Shown here in pieces: positions 51,219 through 62,931 of a stretch of DNA of 64,000 nucleotides (its first letter is position 1; the number at the start of each line of letters is the position of its first letter). This DNA comes from Promerops cafer (Eukaryota; Chordata; Aves; Passeriformes; Nectariniidae), in the NCBI GenBank assembly GCA_013398275.1, contig VZSE01010018.1, positions 689,256 to 753,255 on the forward strand. The letters run 5' to 3'. The translations under genes and the position numbers were made by a program. The notes below the pieces were generated by a model. The model was given only the letters and a program-made list of their open reading frames with translations. It was not told where the DNA came from and did no database searches.

Positions 51219-51905
51219 ATGATCTGCTGGATTAAGTGTGTTACTGGCTCTGACAGTGCACCCACAGATGCTGATTGCTCTGCTATAAGGAATATTTGCT
51301 GCAGTGCTACTGGAGAGGTGTTGGCAGGTTCAGAGAGTGCTCAGGCACGGCCCAAATCCACCGAGTCTGTTTTAGGAAGCAAACTAGAAATTACATTTCC
51401 AGAAAAAGAATACGATGCCCAGGGTCAGAAATGTTGCATAGCCTTTCTACAACTCCCTTTTATTGCTCAGATGTGTAGCTCATTAGGAAAAAAAAATACC
51501 AAAACAAAACGAAAGGCAAGGTTTGCCAAGAAAAGTAAGGTGATCTCTGGTTTGAGATTAGCACACGAGGTCTTTCAGAGAAAAGACTTGAAAAATTGGC
51601 AGGAGAAAATTTTGAAGGAAAGCTCATGGGGACTGCAGGAAAAGAACACTGTTAGGGATTTTCTCACAAGGGTATTAAAAGAAATTTTCCATATCCATCT
51701 TGATTTATTCCAGCATAGATCCTTGTTCTATCTGGCATCTCAGAGGCTCCTCAATGTAGTGAGAACAACCCACATAAATAAGATGGAAGTTTCATGTAAC
51801 ATTAACTTTTTAAGACAGCATTACTGCTGTCAAAACATGTATTTATTAGAAATGGATAAGTGGAAAAGAAATCCCTCTATTCTATTCATTTTATCCATCT
51901 CATAA
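51219..51905 (+). CDS. Orphan open reading frame, 228 codons, function unknown
   Basis: This is the longest uninterrupted frame in the window. The first ATG is at 51219 and the TAA stop ends at 51905; the frame is open somewhat upstream. I recognise no domain. The product would have a Cys-rich N-terminal 30 residues (ICCS, CCIA), then a strongly basic patch near residues 92-106 (KKNTKTKRKARFAKKSK) that looks like a nuclear localisation signal, then a mixed charged/hydrophobic C-terminal half with EKILKES and LTRVLKEIFHIHLDLFQ. No signal peptide or transmembrane segment is obvious. The start context is weak (C at -3). Composition is like the flanking DNA and there is no clear promoter, splice site or nearby poly-A signal. 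It may be chance, a decayed retroelement gene or a young lineage-specific gene. A real gene is the less likely reading. Confidence 0.15.
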   Translation: MICWIKCVTGSDSAPTDADCSAIRNICCSATGEVLAGSESAQARPKSTESVLGSKLEITFPEKEYDAQGQKCCIAFLQLPFIAQMCSSLGKKNTKTKRKARFAKKSKVISGLRLAHEVFQRKDLKNWQEKILKESSWGLQEKNTVRDFLTRVLKEIFHIHLDLFQHRSLFYLASQRLLNVVRTTHINKMEVSCNINFLRQHYCCQNMYLLEMDKWKRNPSILFILSIS

Positions 51906-54385
51906 TTTCTAATTAAATGGAGCCTGTATCTCAATTGCTCTGGCTTTTGGAATTAAAGAACTGCAACTCCTATGATAAGCTCTCCCCTCGTCTCAAAATC
52001 CAAACCATTTAATTTGCTTAATGTACTTAAGTTTGTAATAGCTAAATTGTAATTTAAAAACAGTAATGTGGCACTTTTTTTTTATATAGTGTGATCTGAA
52101 AATAAGCATATATTTGTGATTTTTTAAAAACTGCTTGAAACCTTTAATGTCAGTCTTGTATATCATTTCAAGAGTCCACAAGCATGTAAAGAGGCTAGAT
52201 TTGTTGTGTGGTACAGCCATTTTCCATATCATAGGACAGATTTTGCTAAAAACCAGAGCCTACTCTTTGAAAAACACTGTATTTTAAATGCACAGAGATA
52301 GCTGAAGGGAGCAGTGTGAGATCAGCAGGGGTTACAGAGACATTCTTCTGCCCTGCTATCAAAGCAATGCCACACTCCACATCTTCATGTCAAGCAGGTT
52401 AAAAAGCAAATATCTCAAAATAGCTCCATCCTCACCAAGTGACCCAAAATCACCTTCAAACAGAATTTTTTCTAAGATTATCATAAGTTAAACTTCCTGG
52501 AGAGCTTTTAAAAATGTACTCTCAGCAACTTGAACAGCTTCCTTTGAAAGACCAGCCTATGTAAGGCACTTGATTTCAAAGGATTTGCATTTAAATATAC
52601 ATCTATTAGAATTAAAAAAAATATGCTGAGCCCAACGTACAAGATGATTTTACTTTTTTTTTTAGTGGAAAACCTTCATTAATAAACCTGACTTGATATT
52701 GCTAAGAAATTGCCAATATCTTTGAAAGCAAAACTAGAAAGCATTCTGCAGTAAGATTTTTTAAATCACCATATAAATGTGAATTGCATCATTATGAGAC
52801 AAAGTGGAATCTGAATATTCTGAGTGACAGTGATCTTACTAATTAATGTGTGACTCCTCCAAAGTATCAAAATGAGAATCCAGTTTCATAAAATACCAAA
52901 TTATCAAACTGAGTTGCCAGTATTTAGAGGGAATTTAAGGGTTTCTGAAGGATACGCTAGGTGACAGTTTGCCTGAAGAAAGAAAAAACAGGAAATATAT
53001 GTAAATTTTCCTTATAACGGCTTTAGAATAGCATTCATCTGTTGAAGAATATTCTCTATTTTAAGCAACAATTATTGCTTTTTCTAGAAAAGGGCTGAAC
53101 AGAATTAAAAGTCACAAAACTTATTAAAAAACACAAACAATCCATGCAATACGAGGGTCCCAGCCCAAGAAAAAAACAACCCACATGGGGTTTATACCTC
53201 TAATTAGAAGTGCAAGAGTTTTGTGTTTTCCAGCGAGGCAGGATAAGCACATTTTACATCCAAGAGTGTACAGAGCTCCAATCCCTGCACCCCTCCAGGT
53301 CTGTACAGCCTCACTGCCCTTAGAAGCTTTAGGGGCAGTTTACTGAGCATTTTGGAGCTACTTAGAATGTTCTTTTGTGGAGAGAAATTTAAAATTATAA
53401 AATTACAAATGGCCAGTCACCTCCACAAAGGTGAATAGAAGACAACAAGCTAAACAGCTCTTCTTTGGATGAAACCATAGGGCACATCCATTTGCAGCCA
53501 GACCTGCAGTCCCAACACAGCAGAACACAGCCCAAGGCACGAGGTTGACTGCAGTAGGGCCCTCCAAATCCTTGCAGCAGCATTCCCTTGGGGGCCAGGA
53601 GGTATTTTACTACACAATGATACATGCCACAGACACCAGCTAGTCTGACTTTGTGACCCACTTCTCAGTGGCACCAAACACACTGAGAGCACTTCAAGAC
53701 ACCCTCCCTGAGCCACTGGTCTTCAGGCCAAAGGGAAATGGGGAGCATGGCCAGAACGGACATCTACTGAACACTGGGGAAGCTGGCCCATTCGACTTGC
53801 TGGAAAACAGGTTATTCCAAAAAGGAAGCCATGCTAAACTGGCTTGAGGACACTTCTGAAAGTAATGGGAAAAGAAATCTCTTAAAGAGAGTGCAATCCA
53901 TGCAATAGCTTTCCAATAATTTGGAAAAAAAAAAAATCCTATGTGTACATAAGTGAGTATAAAGTATGCAAATCTAAGCCAATTATATCTATGGAAAGGT
54001 AAAGCTCAGCACCAGTACTGTCATAATTCCTGAACCTATGAGTTGTTCAGAACAAGGCGTCTAGGCTAACCCAAGCCCCATCTGGTCAGCATGGCTGGAT
54101 TTTAGATTAAATTATTTCCAATTGGCATCCAATCATCCACTGTGTCCAGAGAGAGAGAGCCAGCACATTGCTGCTTCTCAGCACACCAGGTAAGGATGCG
54201 ACCACCAGCCCCTGAACCCCATCTCACCTGACCCCCCACAGTGACCCTGGGTAAGCAGCAAGGTTCTCCCCAGGCCCAATTAATAAGGTTTATGTAACAA
54301 ATGCAAAACAGCTGTGGATTAATTAATTCTCAGGCTAAATTTGATAGCTTGACATACTCTCCTGCACCTTCCCACTCTTTTTTAT

Positions 54386-54957
54386 TGTTGTGGTTTAACC
54401 CCAGCCAGCAGCCAAGCCCCACACAGCCACTTGCTCACTCACCCACCAGTGGGATGGGGGAGAGAATCAAAAGGGTAAAATAACTCATGGGTTGAGATCA
54501 AGGCAGTTTAACAGGGAAAGTAAAAGCCATGCACACACAAGCAAAGCAAAACAAGGAATTAATTCGTTGCTTCCCATGTTTGGGCAGGTGTTCAGCCATC
54601 TCCAGGAGCACAAGGCTCCATCATACACAACAGTGACTTGGGAAGTCAAATGGCATCACTGCAAATGTCCCTCCCTTCCTCCTTCTTCCCCCCATTTTAT
54701 ACACTGAGCCTGATGCCACATGGTCTGGAATACCCCTTGGTCAGTTTGGGTCACCTGTCCTGGCTGTCTTCTCCCAACCTCCCATACAGCACGGCAGCAC
54801 AAAAAGCAGAAAAGGCTTTGGCTCTGTGCAAGCCCTGCTCAGCAATAACAGAAACATCTCTATATTATCAACCCTGTGTCCAGCACAAATCCAAAACACA
54901 GCCCCATAACAAGACACTGGGAAGAAAATAAATTCTCCCCCAGCCAAAACCAGCTGG
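54386..54957 (-). mobile_element. Solo-LTR-like ERV element, minus strand
   Basis: The sequence follows an LTR family very common in birds, read here in reverse. At the left edge are TGTTGTGGTTTAACCCCAGC and CAGCAGCCAAGCC, then CCAGTGGGATGGGGGAGA and CTCATGGGTTGAGATCAAGG-CAGTTTAACAG. Further right are GATGCCACATGGTCTGGAATACCCC, CAGTTTGGGTCACCTGTCCTGGCTG, AGCAATAACAGAAACATC and TATCAACCC. The right edge is CCCCAGCCAAAACCAGC. On the minus strand there is a TATAAAA box (54695-54701) and a decayed ATTAAA-like poly-A signal (GTTAAA near 54507). That order, TATA then poly-A site, sets the orientation. It is nearly full length, about 570 bases. The last three bases at the right end have diverged and no target-site duplication is obvious. 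No internal retroviral genes are present, so it arose by LTR-LTR recombination or truncation. Confidence 0.88.
54695..54701 (-). promoter_or_regulatory. LTR TATA box (TATAAAA)
   Basis: TATAAAA on the minus strand lies at the position where this LTR family keeps its core promoter, in a GTATAAAATGGGGG context and downstream of the GGGGTATTCCAGACC block. It may still drive minus-strand transcription toward lower coordinates. Activity is unknown. Confidence 0.5.
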
Positions 54958-54990
54958 GGAAGGAAAAACAAACAAGCACACACCCAAAGC

Positions 54991-55028
54991 AGAGAAAAAG
55001 AAAAAAAAAAGAGAAAAAGAAAGAAAGT
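54991..55028. repeat. Purine (AG/A) tract
   Basis: About 38 bases of only A and G, mostly GAAAAA units. It sits just beyond the right end of the minus-strand LTR and encodes a Lys/Glu run in one chance frame. Confidence 0.85.
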
Positions 55029-56351
55029 GTTAAAGAAATATTCTGCCATCTTGTCCACTTTCTTTGTGTAAGAAGGTTCCCAAAGCAATACTATGAAATG
55101 TGAATTATTTCACAGTGTTTTCACCATGTTGAATAGTACTGGCCTTGCATTCAAAATACCACAGCTACAAGTGAAGTGAATTCTTTGTGCTCTGCAGTAA
55201 AATTTGCCATAAATAATAAAAATACAGATCCTTTTCCTAAGCCTACAGTAGAAAAAAGAAAATATCAATAAACTTTTTACTGTCAGTAAAAGTCTGAACA
55301 ATTAGTGGTATCTGTTTATTCCTGTTAATTTAGCAGAACGACAACAACAATAAGATCACTTTATTAGCCATACTTTTTCCTAGTAAAAAAGGCATTGTTT
55401 CAAACCATACATTTAAAATGTTTAACACACTTTTGGCAAGCATATGGGCTCTGATTGTCAAACATATGCCATAAATTCATAGGCAGACTCAGGGCAAATC
55501 ATTTGACCTTCTTGTGGCTCAGACAATCCAGCTGTAAAATTAGATGAAAGCAGAACTGAAAAACAGATGCTGCTGCATCCAATTTGAGCTTTCTTGAGCA
55601 AACAACATCTTAAGAGAGCAGAATTAATGTCTTTTATGAACTGCAATATTTTATTTGATGCTTATCAGCACAATCTGTAAATTAAAATAAAATCCTGAAA
55701 AACTTTGCAATGTATTACAAATGAACTTCCAAATTTACGAATTATTTACGTGTTTCTAAAGACAGGCAGTAGCTACCTAGAGAACTGAGCCCACTGGGCC
55801 TTTGGCAAGGAAGGTTTGCCTGGAGTGAGTTGGGTACCACAGTCTAAACCATCTGTCATAGCCACTCTGGACCCACAAGAGCTTAGAGGGGCATCCAGGG
55901 AGAAGGGCAGGCCAAAGCACCTGATACATGAACGTGTTTAGCTCATTTTCCAGGCAGTCAGCCACCTCAGCAGCTCTACCTGGAATCTGAAATTCCTCCT
56001 TTCTCTTACCCAGTCATAGGGAAGTCTAGCTTTTGCTCATTTCTGGGTTTCCAGCTTCTGCTGGGCTCCAGTGTGTGCCTGGCAGCTGATAGGAGTGTGC
56101 TGCAGTGTCCCATCCAGGCAGCTCTGCCTTCCCTGCTAGGAGGCATCCATCACACATATGCCACCACTGCAGCTGTGCAACCACAGCTGGTGGAGCTCCT
56201 AAAAAGCTTAAAACCACAGTTTGCTCCCAGGCTGGAAGGCAGAACTTCAGCAGGGGCAGTTGCAGACACTCACAGGGGAGTATGAGTTGCCCCCTTGCTG
56301 GTTTGGAACTTCACAAGTTTATATTGGGAAAATATTCCAAAATTCTGAAGG

Positions 56352-56420
56352 AAACTAAAAAAAAAACCAAACAAACAAACAAAAAAAAAAAACAAAAAAA
56401 AACCCCCAAAAAACCCCAAA
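56352..56420. repeat. A-rich / AAAC tract
   Basis: A run of A10, CAAA units, A12, A9 and CCCCC/AAAA segments over about 70 bases. It follows a GC-rich block that might have been a retroposed sequence, but simple low-complexity DNA is equally possible. Confidence 0.85.
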
Positions 56421-59400
56421 GCACCACCAGAATGCACATCCCTCAAGTCAAGCTTGCTTACTTGTGTTTGAACTTGGAAATTAACACCACTACTACTTCA
56501 AAGGCAAATGAAGAAACATGCCTGGATTTGCACTTTGTCTGTTGACCTCACTTTTTGGAGGTGGGAAAACTGTATTTGGATTATTTTCAAGAGCATCATT
56601 TGGAACAAGACAAAAAAGAAAAAACTCTAAGTGTCACCTAAGAAAGAGTGAAATTAATGTGTTTCATGTTTTTTTTCTCTATCCTTTTCCATCTCTTGAC
56701 TACATAAAGTACTCAATGAATTCAGACAGAACCTGAGACTGTGTTTGCTTCCCCCCCTTTTCCAAACCAGAAATGATGCCCTGCTCAGTAAATGCCTTCC
56801 CCTGCTGGAAACCAAGCAACCATAAACCAGGTTCTGATGTTGCTGTAGCTATTTCAAAGCCCTAAATACCACAGGGTCCTCACTGATGACTGTTTCTAGG
56901 ACATAATAATGTAATTAAGCACAGCAGAGCCAGAACACTAAAACAAGTTTTTTTTTTTTAGTAATGCTGTCCAACTGTGCCAACAGGTGTAGTTTTTGTT
57001 ACAAATAATAAGCAAATACTAATAATTACTGTACTATATTTTTGGTGACAGCAAAGAAAATAAATTCTTCCTAAATATATTAACCCTGTTTTTGCCCTAC
57101 AGTAATAAAGCTGATGGAAATACATTTCTCTTATAAACACTTCCTCATACCTTTGGAGCTGTTTATGAGGAAAGAGTTATTACATTAATTATCTTGTCAT
57201 TCTGAAATTTAAATCATGTAGCAATATCCTGTATCACATCCTAAGGGCACATTATATTTTCAGAAAAAGATTTTTTTATTGTTTCAGAAAAAAACCCTTT
57301 ATTTTTAAAAAATTTGCATAAGTTCTTGTCATTTTATCTAATTTGATTCTTTCATGGAGCCAATCCATCACTTGGTTATTAAGATAGCTTTTGCAATTGA
57401 ACACTGATTTGCCAGAAAATGTATGCATATTTTATATCTTCTTGAAAACAGAGTTTAAAGAATAGTGTGAATTCCCTGGAAAGCAAGCTGTAGAGAGATG
57501 AAGCCGAAGTCTTTGTTAATAAATGTCACAGTTTAATCAAAAAATAAAATAAAGGGAGAAAATTATAAGCTATATAACTAAGAAATTCCACTAGAAGGGC
57601 AAAGAACACATCACACCACCAATGAGACAAAATAATCTTTGTTCTTGCTTGTTTGGATTACATAAACTCTCACAAACCAATTTTATCTACTTCAGTGTAT
57701 AAAAAAATAATCAGTTTTAATAAAATATGATCCAACACTAGGTGTACAAAGATACCTTCTGGCGAATGAACAAACAAAAAGATGACATTACTTGTTTTGC
57801 AAAGAAGACAGCAGGAAGTTCACACAGGATTAAACTACACCTTAATTTCCCAACACCTTGAGCACTGTGGATAGATAATATTTGTATGCTTCTAGTTATC
57901 TGTGAATTTTAATTAAACATGAATGTTTCTGCCAAACGGCGAAGAACTTCATTTGATATTTCAACCCAGTCCTAAACTCTTAAACATGAGGTTAAATGCC
58001 TCAAGTAGTTCAAGAGTTCTATAAATAGAGAACAACAGAATTTCATTTGTATGTAACAATATTTTCATAGTTGGGACAGCTCATTCAAATGAGAGAGAGA
58101 CAAGAGCAATGAAATTCTACTTCACGTGATAAGAAACAGCCTCTTTTTGGGGGCAATCTTGGATTCTCTGTTCCAGCTCAGCCATTTCAGGCTTGGTATC
58201 TCAGTTCAAATATTTATCCAGACACAGCTTGTCTGCATGAGAGCAGTTTCTGAGGAACAATTCAAAGCCCTTCTCCAACAGCTTTACTCTTCCCATCAAA
58301 ACGGTTTAAAGTCCATGATAAGTCCCACACTTAAGTGATCTTTTTGGAAGGCCAAGGGACAGCTGGTAGCTGAGAAGCTGAACAAAAAGAAGTCTGCCAC
58401 GGCAAAACAGGGCTGAGCTTCACCGAGCAGGCGTCCATAAGGAACCAAGTGGAGAGTTTGCCTGCATGCTTCTCCCCAGGGGACATTTCCAAGGAGCTTA
58501 TGTGCAAGGCAGGGAATGCCACTTGCACTTGTGTCTTCTGGGGAAGGGGAGGAGGCAGGCTAAAACCAGGTGAAGTGAATAAAAAGCCATGTCCTACTGA
58601 AAGTTTTAGGGTATTCCTTTTTGTCCTTATGGTTGCAATCCATTTTGTACTCGAAGCCTTACACCCAGTTGTAAGGCTGTGCCTGAGACACTGACGTGGA
58701 GCAGCTGAAGGGCCCTTGGCTTCAGCTGCACCTTGGCTGTTGATTTATCCACAACAACAGCAAAATCAGTGCCCAAAAAACCCCCTGTTTAAAGACAGTA
58801 TTTAAGACTCTAAGGCTGCCATGCTAAATGGATTATTGGACAATCTTTATTAGGAAACAGTGGTTATCTACAGAGAATGTGTCCAGGTACCCCTTTCTGT
58901 GTGAAACATGAAGTGATTTGGTTAAAGCATTGCTTATTCCTGAAAAAGTTCGCCAGTGAACACCAAAAAACCACCCAGAAACAAAATACCCCCCCCCAAT
59001 CAGGAATGTGTCCAAGAATGTAGATGGCTCAGGAGCACAAGTTACAGATCTCATAGTCAAAGTCAGGGACCTTCCACAGGCCTTGGATATCCATATGAGA
59101 GGAGAACATATAGGAAAAGGTGAAGAGTAAGGAAAACCTCAGAGGAATAATTTCTGATATTATGTACAAAATTCCATTAGGAACCTCTGGAAAACTTCCA
59201 GCTGAGGGGCAGAGAATATTCAAACACTTTACTTTCACATAACCAAGCTGTGTTTTTGCATATCCATAGCCCTTTAGTCTCCCTGCTAACTTTTTAGGGA
59301 ACTTGTAAATTACTATTAATTCAGAAAATTAATCTCATAATATGATGCTGTATAATATTAAAATATTTTTTCCTATAATTTGGTACAATATTACAATAAT

Positions 59401-59849
59401 CTTTTCAGCCACCAAGTCAAAAGAAAAAAAGCAGACTGACTTTAATGGTTAACAGTTCACATTGCTTTGGGTCATCTTTTACAATGGAGGTGTGACAAAA
59501 ATATAAAAGTCCAAAATTTTTATTTACAACTAATGGTTGATTTCCAATTACATGAATAATTAATAAAATGTGTAAAGAAAAATCAGTATAGGTTTAGAAA
59601 GTAAATGCAAATCAAAGCTGTCCTACATTAATAAAATATTGAGCTACATAATATGCCTGAACTGAGTGAAGTTTTTGTCAGGAAGATAAGTTAATTGGTA
59701 TTGTGACCTTTCACTTTTAGTGTTGACCTGAAGCTAGCAGGAAGGACAGTTGTTCTGGAAGGAAGTGTCTGACAAGACGTTTAAATTTTTATTGTCTCAA
59801 ACAGTCTTTTACATTCTTACTCAAATAGCCTGCAACAGAACTAAGCCTG

Positions 59850-60096
59850 TCCGCGACTATCGAGTGCACTGTGGCAATGTCGAGGACTTCTTTCATTATT
59901 TATATATTTTCTTTGCTCAATTTGGCTGCTGTTTGTTTTCCTGAGACCTGGCTGATCTCACTGGGGACTGTTCCATTTATCCAGCTACGACAAAGTTCAG
60001 AGACCGTGCACGCACGAGGGGTGGCAAGCAGTCAGCAGAGGAGAGTTCTGCGCCCAGTCGATGCCCGCGGCACGCACCGACAAGCAGCATAAGCGT
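59850..60096. other. Isolated CpG-rich patch
   Basis: Around 15 CpG dinucleotides fall within 250 bases. They begin with TCCGCGACTATCGAG and are concentrated in GACCGTGCACGCACGAGG and CAGTCGATGCCCGCGGCACG. Sequence on both sides is nearly CpG-free and AT-rich. One frame is open from about 59750 to 59944 and another from 59871 to 60092, but neither resembles a known protein. It could be a small CpG island promoter, a conserved exon or enhancer, or a recently inserted piece whose CpGs have not yet decayed. I cannot tell which. Confidence 0.5.
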
Positions 60097-62646
60097 CATG
60101 CCCCCCTCCCCCAGAAAATGTACTTGCAAAATGTGCACTCCAGAGATGGAAATGTTATCACAGCACAGGTCAGTAAACTATTGATGGGACGAAGAAATGT
60201 CTACTGATGTACAGGGAATGATGTGTGGCAGTTTGATCTAGCAAGGGGACTATTTTGTATGCCAAACACAACTGTCTGCTCGGGGTTGTCTTTTTGGTTC
60301 ACTTTACAATGCTTCAATGTCAAAGCTTCAGCAGACATGGGATCATATTGTAGGGATGTCTGCAGCACAGGTTAAAAAAAAACAAAAAAGAGAACTTTTT
60401 GTAAACTGAAACGTTCTAAAAAATTAACTTCTAGTTTATCACGCCTTAAAGTGTCAGAGCCTTCATACAGCTCCAACTTCATCTTGTACACAAATGATGA
60501 CTTGCAATGACTAGATAGTCAAGTTTACTAATGTTCTAATTATGTCAGTGCAAATTAGATATACAGTAGTTCAAATTGCTTTGATAATGCCTGTAGGGTG
60601 ACTAGCAATGAGAGAAATATCAGGTTAGACATTTGGGTCACGGCGTGTCAACCTTTCCTAACAAAGTTGACTTTTTCTTCTGATTTTAGTTTTGCCATAA
60701 GATAAGTTTTAGATCCTAAGTTCAATTTTTTTGGGGGGGGAGGAAAAAAATCAAAACCATTGGGAGCAATTTTATAGTATAGCACTATATAATGTGTAAT
60801 TTAATATTTTCCCATGCACACACATGTGTCTGGTTCTCTTTTCCTGTGTTCTGTGTAGTGCTCAGCTGAGGAGAGAAACTGCTTGAAAATGCAGACTTCC
60901 AGAGTCCCCCCCCACCACTGCATGCTTGCAAGAAGAGCCCTTCCTCTCCTTATGCAGGGACCAAGGGCTACTTAAAATGGAAGCTCATATTCTTGACAGA
61001 GAAAGCAAAAGTTATTCTGAAGTACTTCTGAACAACTGGCCAAATCTGAATATTTCCTGCACACTAATAAATCATGCAACAGGGACAGCCACGGGACAAA
61101 CTGTATTGTGTAGGTAGTATAAAGCACACCCACCATATACCACAAAGAATTCTGTTCCTTCCAAAACCCTCTCTTCAGGGCAAAGTGATTTCACCACCCT
61201 TGTCCTCAACTAACTTAGCTGCAAGTGGTACAGTCTGGAGTTCTAAAATATAGACTCTCTCCACTGTACTTTTCTAACATTTCTACACGTGTTTGTAGGC
61301 ATGTGTGCATGCATATGCATATACCTGTAGTCACACTGCATGCAAGCATCTTTTATTATATACTTGTGATAAATGTTAGAGAAAAAAAGAAATCCCTTTA
61401 TTACTTTATGACATCACATTCCCACTGATTAATGAAGCTCAGCCTCTGAGATGCATTCACCTCTGTTGGCACAAAATTGAACCAGCACTCCAAAGAGAGG
61501 TTTCTGGGGCGAGGATTTCACTCTGTGTAAAACCACACACGATTATTGCTCCTAGATCTGCTAATGACAAGACAGCAGCAGATGGTATTCTCCAGGCAGA
61601 TGCAAGAGAGCTATGCCTCCTCAGCTAATAGAACATAAGCCAACTTGAAACCAGAAGTCCTGTGAAAATACAAGTGCAATCCTGAGCCTGAAATAATAAG
61701 CCTTCTGGATATTCAGCATATATCTATTTTGGCTGTGCTGGGATTGTCACACAGCTTTTATAGTGTCCTGCCACTTCATCTGTGGCTAGAGAAGAGGCTG
61801 TGCCTGCCACAGTCTCCCATATGGAGATGGATGATAAAACTTTTTAGCTACACCCGTGATGACAAACCAGCACTGGGATGCCATGCCACACATTGCTGAC
61901 ACTCTCTGACACACATTTGCCCTCTGCCAACCAGTTGCTCCCAGAAAATACCCAGGGATAATTTGAGGGACTATCATGGATCAAGAGCCACTCTCAGCAG
62001 GCAGAAGAGACCGAGCCATTCTGTCTGGGGAAAAAGGGGAAAAGGGAGGAAAGGAGGGAAATTAACCACATGGAAAAAGCAGTGCTATGCCTTTTATCTG
62101 CAGGGACAGATGACAAGATTTTCTCCATCTATTTGCTATAAAAGACAGACCCTCTGAAGTCTACCTCCCAGACTCTGACAAAGAATTCAGAGACAAATTA
62201 TGAAGAATATAAAGATTCAGCAGTACAACTGTTTCCTTCCTTATAAATACAATATTTGAAGCAGTTATTCAAGAGAACACTCATATAATTAGGCCACAGA
62301 AAATAAATAAGAAGCAGATATGTGAGAAAATTATAGGGCCTAGCCATTATTTCGCTCCCAGATCTCCAATGTGCCTTATTTTGATGGACTGGGATGTTCT
62401 TTACATACAGTTGAAACCCTGTAAAAATGAAGTAAACAGAACTAGATGAAAAGAGATAAATCAGGCCATATAGCTGTTGTGATGTACATCCTTTATGCAA
62501 AACTGTCTATAGTTCTGAATAGTAGCCACTGGTTTTTAGTGATGTTTCTGTTTATCCTGTATTTTTCTTCATCTGCCCACCTTCCTCATATATTTCTTTT
62601 CTTTTTTAGAATTACTATAGGAAAAAAATCAAAGTAATCTTGTTCT

Positions 62647-62712
62647 TCTTGGAGGGGAGACCAGGTGGTCCTTAAAGGTCCCTCCCAACCCAAACTCCTC
62701 TATGATTCTGTG
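62647..62712 (+). mobile_element. Very short CR1 LINE 3' tail, plus strand
   Basis: Only about 65 bases of CR1 remain. There is GGAGACCAGGTGGTCC (compare 'ggactagatgatcc'), TTAAAGGTCCCTCCCAACCC and the terminal CAAACTCCTCTATGATTCTGTG. This is the extreme 3' end with its characteristic ATGATTCTGTG tail, produced by very early termination of reverse transcription. Similarity is good, so the insertion is not very old. Confidence 0.88.
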
Positions 62713-62930
62713 TCTCAGCCACTCTTTGTATAAGACAAGGTTTACAAAATGACCCACTGAAAAAGGAACACTGGGTAGGTTTATTGGCTTTGAACAGATG
62801 GCTGAAAGAGGCATCATGAAAAACATTTAAATGCTCAAAAAGGTATTGATTAAATGTAAACTAGATGGGTCTCAAGTGCTCAGATAGCCCAGACTCATGT
62901 TTTAGGGAACATGGAGAAAATAAATTCAAC

Positions 62931-62931
62931 N
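62931..62931. other. Unresolved base (N)
   Basis: A single N within CAAC-N-AAAGTGGG. It marks an ambiguous consensus call or a masked polymorphism and not a scaffold gap. Confidence 0.99.

Larger units (their letters stand above)
38036..54385. other. Unannotated AT-rich non-coding DNA
   Basis: No recognised gene or transposon over 16 kb. Noted within it are hairpins at 39622-39654 and 43172-43208, tandem duplications at 40168-40199 and 42021-42050, a short CA repeat (42873-42885), a CpG cluster at 45419-45524 and the orphan ORF at 51219-51905. A GC-richer block at about 53400-53860 has overlapping open frames on both strands that match nothing I know. Confidence 0.6.
54958..62646. other. Unannotated AT-rich non-coding DNA
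   Basis: No supported gene. It contains a purine tract (54991-55028), a GC-rich block next to an A-rich tract (55780-56420), a second GC-richer patch at about 58330-58760, a nine-base C run near 58990, a CpG cluster at 59850-60096 and T7/G8/A7 homopolymers near 60728-60750. Confidence 0.6.

Noticed and set aside
56105..56545. 146-codon plus-strand open frame
   Set aside because: Its middle is a Lys/Gln/Asn run from the A-rich tract. The rest resembles nothing, and the length is within chance expectation.
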